A stretch of DNA of 8,129 bases. Source: Sulfuricella sp. Its GTDB lineage: Bacteria; Pseudomonadota; Gammaproteobacteria; Burkholderiales; Sulfuricellaceae. The notes beneath the pieces are model-generated. The model did not search any database. It saw nothing but the letters and a program-made list of their open reading frames with translations, and had not been told where the DNA came from. Of the stretch, positions 7,526 through 8,129 are shown in pieces. A program made the translations under genes and the position numbers. The stretch's first letter is position 1. Each line of letters begins with the position of its first letter. Location: NCBI GenBank assembly GCA_019911785.1, contig JAIOJM010000157.1, forward strand, positions 1 through 8,129, read 5' to 3'.

Positions 7526-7562
7526 AAAAAAACAAAACCCCCTGCAGCAATCGCTGAGGGGG
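7526..7562 (-). terminator. Intrinsic terminator of the rRNA operon
   Basis: CCCCCT (7557-7562) pairs with AGGGGG (7538-7543), and CAGC (7553-7556) pairs with GCTG (7545-7548) around a GATT loop. This makes a 10-bp GC-rich stem with one bulged C at 7544. It is followed by TTTTGTTTTTTT (7526-7537). It begins about 15 nt after the 5S 3' end and reads only in the minus direction, since no T-run lies on the other side. Confidence 0.9.
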
Positions 7563-7577
7563 TCTGTCTGATAAGGA

Positions 7578-7692
7578 GCCTGGCGGTGACCTACTTTCAC
7601 ATGGGTATCCACACTATCATCGGCGCACGTTCGTTTCACTTCTGAGTTCGGGATGGGATCAGGTGGGTCCAAACTGCTATGGCCGCCAAGCA
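7578..7692 (-). rRNA. rrf: 5S ribosomal RNA
   Basis: 5S rRNA is the small RNA of the large-subunit central protuberance. On the minus strand the gene starts TGCTTGGCGGCCATAGC and ends near GTCACCGCCAGGC. The two ends pair to form helix I. The internal block CCCATCCCGAACTCAG and the GTGAAACGAACG and CGATGATAGTGTGG segments are characteristic of proteobacterial 5S. The length of about 115 nt is typical. The exact ends are set by helix I pairing and may be off by one or two bases. Confidence 0.96.
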
Positions 7693-7701
7693 TAACTGGC
7701 T

Positions 7702-7727
7702 GCTGAAGGGGGTGTTTTCCCTTCGGC
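7702..7727 (-). other. Processing-type hairpin in the 23S-5S spacer
   Basis: In the roughly 90-nt spacer (7693-7782) GCCGAAGGG (7719-7727) pairs with CCCTTCAGC (7702-7710) across an 8-nt loop with one C-A mismatch. No T-run follows. Such stems in rRNA spacers are usually sites of RNase cleavage between 23S and 5S precursors; that role is inferred here from position. No tRNA gene is present in the spacer. Confidence 0.5.
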
Positions 7728-7782
7728 TAAAAACTGGAAGAAGTAAAGTTGGATATTGTATCTCGTATTGCGCTTAAGGTTA

Positions 7783-8129
7783 TAGGATCAAGCCTCACGG
7801 TCAATTAGTATCGGTTAGCTTAACGCATTACTGCGCTTCCACACCCGACCTATCAACGTTGTGGTCTTCAACGAACCTTTAGAGGGATCAAGTCCCTGGG
7901 AAGTCTCATCTTGAGGCAAGTTTCCCGCTTAGATGCTTTCAGCGGTTATCTCTCCCGAACATAGCTACCCGGCGATACGACTGGCGTCATAACCGGTACA
8001 CCAGAGGTTCGTCCACTCCGGTCCTCTCGTACTAGGAGCAGCCCCCCTCAAACTTCCAACGCCCACTGCAGATAGGGACCAAACTGTCTCACGACGTTTT
8101 AAACCCAGCTCACGTACCACTTTAAATGG
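7783..8129 (-). rRNA. rrl: 23S ribosomal RNA, 3' end (partial)
   Basis: About 347 nt of the 3' end of 23S rRNA (domain VI and the end of domain V) are present; the rest lies beyond the right edge. The minus strand shows the universal sarcin-ricin loop AGTACGAGAGGACC (8020-8033), the binding site of elongation factors and IF2. It also has GGTCGGGTGTGGAAGCGCAG and the terminal CCGTGAGGCTTGATCC. The 3' boundary is placed by analogy with the E. coli end (GGCTTAACCTT) and could shift by a few bases. The terminal sequence looks betaproteobacterial. Confidence 0.97.

Noticed and set aside
7526..7562. The rRNA terminator acting in both directions
   Set aside because: The plus-strand side of the stem is followed by TCTGTCTG and not a T-run, and no plus-strand gene ends there.
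7502..7693. A 63-codon minus-strand frame spanning 5S rRNA and the terminator
   Set aside because: It is a chance reading of the 5S gene and its terminator hairpin.

Overview
The window is an ordinary but information-rich block of bacterial translation and transcription housekeeping genes, and every gene lies on the minus strand. Reading in the direction of transcription (right to left) it holds: the 3' end of a 23S rRNA gene, a 5S rRNA gene, an intrinsic terminator closing the rRNA operon, a short promoter and leader region, and then rimP, nusA, infB, rbfA, truB, rpsO and the first 317 codons of pnp, which runs off the left edge. This is the classic nusA-infB order of Proteobacteria. The sequences of the 23S and 5S ends and the protein sequences look betaproteobacterial, perhaps of the Nitrosomonadales/Gallionella type. 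The finer placement is an impression from sequence recognition, not a computed phylogeny.

Right part (about 7526-8129): the 23S 3' portion includes the sarcin-ricin loop. A spacer of about 90 nt with a processing-type hairpin follows, then a 5S gene of about 115 nt and a strong GC hairpin with a T-run. Middle-right (7373-7525): an extended -10 promoter (TGCTATAAT) sits just upstream of rimP. Between its predicted start site and the rimP ribosome binding site lies a perfect 17-bp dyad followed by a T-run. It has the form of an intrinsic terminator or attenuator placed only about 10 nt upstream of the Shine-Dalgarno sequence. This is the most interesting regulatory signal in the window.

Main operon (954-7372): rimP, nusA, infB, rbfA and truB are tightly packed, with gaps of 11, 31 and 38 nt and then an overlap or near-abutment of rbfA and truB. 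A 92-nt gap before rpsO holds a good sigma70-type promoter. A 123-nt gap before pnp has no intrinsic terminator and at most a weak promoter. truB and pnp both appear to start with TTG.

The gene set is functionally coherent. RimP and RbfA mature the 30S subunit, S15 is a primary 16S-binding protein, and IF2 joins subunits at initiation. TruB modifies tRNA, NusA acts in transcription elongation, termination and rRNA antitermination, and PNPase degrades RNA. The rRNA operon lies immediately upstream in the same direction, so read-through past its terminator could couple rRNA synthesis to production of these factors. I saw no mobile element, CRISPR array, tRNA, phage gene or unknown protein-coding gene. 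No convincing novel system is present; the leads are regulatory.
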